Source: an uncultured Actinomycetes bacterium (GTDB lineage: Bacteria; Actinomycetota; Actinomycetes; S36-B12). Taken from it: a stretch of 17,470 nt of DNA. The position numbers were made by a program, and so were the translations under genes. Below, in pieces: positions 15,780 through 17,470 of this stretch. Each line of letters starts with the position of its first letter. The stretch's first letter is position 1. Location of the stretch: positions 1-17,470 of the forward strand of contig CALGTB010000084.1 in assembly GCA_937902285.1 (NCBI GenBank), in the 5' to 3' direction. The notes below the pieces were generated by a model. It saw nothing but the letters and a program-made list of their open reading frames with translations, was not told the DNA's origin and did no database searches.

Positions 15780-17261
15780 ATGCCCAGTCGGATGTCGGCG
15801 CTCGACGCCTCCTTCCTGTTCATGGAGGACGCCTCCACGCCGATGCACGCCGGCGGGGTGGCGGTGTTCACGCCCCCGGCGGGCGGCTTCGACCATGAGC
15901 GGCTCGTCCGGCTGATCCGGCAGCGCATCCCCTTCGTGCCGCGCTACCGGATGCGCGTGCGCGAGGTGCCCTTCGGCGTGGCGCGGCCCGTCTGGGTCGA
16001 CGATGAGCGCTTCGACGTGACGTACCACGTGCGTCGGTCGGCGCTGCCCCGGCCGGGATCCCGCGAGCAGCTCAACGAGCTGGTCGCGCGGCTCATGAGC
16101 CGCCCCCTCGACCGCAGCCGTCCACTCTGGGAGATGTACCTCGTCGAAGGCCTGGCCGACGGCAACTTCGCCATCGTGAGCAAGAGCCACCAGTCGCTCG
16201 TCGACGGGCTGTCGGCCGTCGACATCGCGCAGGTGATGCTCGACCCGACCGAGGAGACCGTGGTGGTGGCCGGCGACGCGTGGCGACCCCGCGCCGAGCC
16301 CACGGACATCGAGCTGCTCTCCTCGGCCTTCACCGAGATCGCCACGCGTCCCGCGGTCGCCTTCGAGGCGGTGCGCGACACCGTCACGGGCACTGCCACG
16401 TCGGCAGCGCAGGTCGGCCAGCGCGCCATGGGCGTCCTCGGCGCCGCGCTGGCCATGGCCCGCCCGCCCGCATCGAGCCCGCTCAACGTCCCGATCGGCG
16501 AGCAGCGTCGCTTCGACACCGTCGACCTGGCCCTCGGAGACCTCAAGCGGGTCCGCACGCAGTTCGGCGGCACCGTCAACGATGCCATTCTCGCCGTGAT
16601 CTGCGGCGCACTGCGCTCGTGGCTGATGACACGAGGCGCCCCCGTCAACCAGGGCGACGTCCTCCGCGCCCTGCTGCCCGTGAGCGTCGCCGTGCCGTCG
16701 CTGGCGTCGGGGGACGCCGGCGGCAACCGGGTCACCGCAGCGCTCGTCGACCTGCCGGTGGGGGAGCCCGACTCCGCGATCCGCCTGCAGCAGATCAGCT
16801 ACCAGCTCGCGCAGCTCGAGGAGGGCGACCACTTCGTGGGCGCCGACGCCATCGTCAACATCGCCGGCTTCGGTCCGCCGACCCTGCACGCCCTCGGTGC
16901 CCGGGTGGGCTCGTCGCTCTCGCGCAAGGTCTACAACCTCGTGGTCACCAACGTGCCCGGGCCGCAGCGCTCGCTCTACGCCGCGGGCTCGCGCATGATC
17001 GCCGCCTACCCGGTGGTCCCGCTGACCAAGGGGCAGGCCCTGAGCATCGGGCTGATCTCCTACGACGGCGGCGTCTACTTCGGCCTCTACGCCGACCGCG
17101 ACGCGCTGCCCGACCTCGACGTGCTGGTCGCCTGCGTGCGCGAGTCCATGGACGAGCTGCTGGCGCGCTGCGAGCGCTCGCGTCGCACCCTGCGGGCGGT
17201 GCGCGACGACGCCGAGCCGGCTCCGCGTCGTGCCGCCGGCGATCGGAAGGCCCCGTCATGA
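15780..17261 (+). CDS. WS/DGAT family O-acyltransferase (wax ester synthase/diacylglycerol acyltransferase)
   Basis: This 493-residue protein is normal length for bacterial WS/DGAT enzymes, which make triacylglycerol or wax esters from acyl-CoA at the membrane. Family features are MSALDASFLFMEDASTPMH at the start, SRPLWEMYLVEGL (P115-W117), GTVNDAILAVICGALR (N267, D268) and TNVPGPQRSLY (391-395). The active-site motif HHxxxDG reads H137-Q138-SLV-D-G, so the second His, usually regarded as catalytic, is Gln. The enzyme may be inactive, altered or structural. ATG 15780 follows a strong GGGAGGTGG ribosome binding site and lies 30 bases after the ATPase gene. Its stop overlaps the patatin gene start as ATGA, so the two are coupled in lipid metabolism. 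Confidence 0.9.
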   Translation: MPSRMSALDASFLFMEDASTPMHAGGVAVFTPPAGGFDHERLVRLIRQRIPFVPRYRMRVREVPFGVARPVWVDDERFDVTYHVRRSALPRPGSREQLNELVARLMSRPLDRSRPLWEMYLVEGLADGNFAIVSKSHQSLVDGLSAVDIAQVMLDPTEETVVVAGDAWRPRAEPTDIELLSSAFTEIATRPAVAFEAVRDTVTGTATSAAQVGQRAMGVLGAALAMARPPASSPLNVPIGEQRRFDTVDLALGDLKRVRTQFGGTVNDAILAVICGALRSWLMTRGAPVNQGDVLRALLPVSVAVPSLASGDAGGNRVTAALVDLPVGEPDSAIRLQQISYQLAQLEEGDHFVGADAIVNIAGFGPPTLHALGARVGSSLSRKVYNLVVTNVPGPQRSLYAAGSRMIAAYPVVPLTKGQALSIGLISYDGGVYFGLYADRDALPDLDVLVACVRESMDELLARCERSRRTLRAVRDDAEPAPRRAAGDRKAPS

Positions 17262-17470
17262 GCGACGCGGCGAACGCAGGCCCGGGCTCCCCGCCGGCGG
17301 CGCGGGCTCCGCGCCGCGGACTCGTGCTCGGCGGCGGAGGCGTCCTCGGTGGCACGTGGGCGGTCGGTGCCCTCGTCGCGCTCCAGGAGACCTACGGGTT
17401 CTCGGTCGCCGACGTCGACGTCATCGTCGGCACCTCGGCGGGGTCGGTCCTGACCGCCCTCGTGGGCGGC
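17258..17470 (+). CDS. Patatin-like phospholipase, 5' part (runs off the window)
   Basis: Only the first 71 residues are present. After a low-complexity N-terminus (about 1-18), GLVLGGGGVLGGTWAVGAL gives the glycine-rich oxyanion-hole loop, and VIVGTSAGSVL gives the nucleophile elbow G-T-S-A-G with the catalytic Ser. Both are signatures of patatin-like acyl hydrolases with a Ser-Asp dyad; the Asp lies beyond the window. GGAAGG at 17245-17250 lies seven bases before the ATG, and the start overlaps the WS/DGAT stop by ATGA. The pairing suggests turnover of acylglycerols or membrane lipids next to their synthesis. The gene is cut by the window edge, not broken. Confidence 0.9.
   Translation, partial: MSDAANAGPGSPPAARAPRRGLVLGGGGVLGGTWAVGALVALQETYGFSVADVDVIVGTSAGSVLTALVGG

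Overview
The window is about 70% GC. Every gene is tightly packed, with NNC/NNG-biased codons and many ATGA/GTGA start-stop overlaps. The gene content (mtrA-mtrB-lpqB, comF, an actinobacterial secA, an Rv3235-family protein, WS/DGAT and an orphan SAF/ParA-like pair) points to a high-GC Actinomycetota chromosome. By general resemblance I would guess Propionibacteriales/Nocardioidaceae, but I ran no search. I see no mobile elements, tRNA or rRNA genes, CRISPR arrays or other signs of recent transfer. This is mostly core chromosome with some lineage-specific pieces.

Region 1 (1-1976) holds small accessory genes: a YjbR/MmcQ-like protein, an antibiotic-biosynthesis-monooxygenase-fold protein, two tandem paralogous two-helix membrane proteins on the minus strand, and a CPBP intramembrane protease. 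The membrane pair and the protease diverge from a 32-bp gap. Each has a TAnnnT box 6-7 nt before its start codon, so both may be leaderless.

Region 2 (1981-6154) is the envelope/cell-cycle signalling operon mtrA-mtrB-lpqB: response regulator, sensor kinase and lipoprotein partner. It is followed convergently by comF, and the two stop codons share one CTAG.

Region 3 (6151-11221) is the most unusual part. In better-known actinobacteria such as Mycobacterium and Streptomyces, comF and hpf (ribosome hibernation factor) sit between lpqB and secA. Here no hpf is visible. A minus-strand unit, GNAT-LuxR fusion > GNAT > comF, is transcribed divergently from secA. The fusion joins an acetyltransferase domain to a C-terminal LuxR-type DNA-binding domain and overlaps the second acetyltransferase by ATGA.

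Region 4 (11244-13676) holds an exported L,D-transpeptidase with a variant active-site motif, an Rv3235-family protein, a 299-bp gene-free stretch with a 10-bp-period direct repeat, an unrecognised protein built from two similar barrel-like repeats, and a small AlpA/excisionase-type HTH protein.

Region 5 (13795-17470) is a plus-strand run: a membrane-anchored SAF-domain protein, a CpaE/TadZ-like ATPase whose P-loop lysine is replaced by arginine, a WS/DGAT acyltransferase whose HHxxxDG motif reads HQxxxDG, and the start of a patatin-like lipase that runs off the window. The SAF/ParA-like pair resembles CpaB/CpaE of Tad pilus loci, but no other pilus gene is visible.
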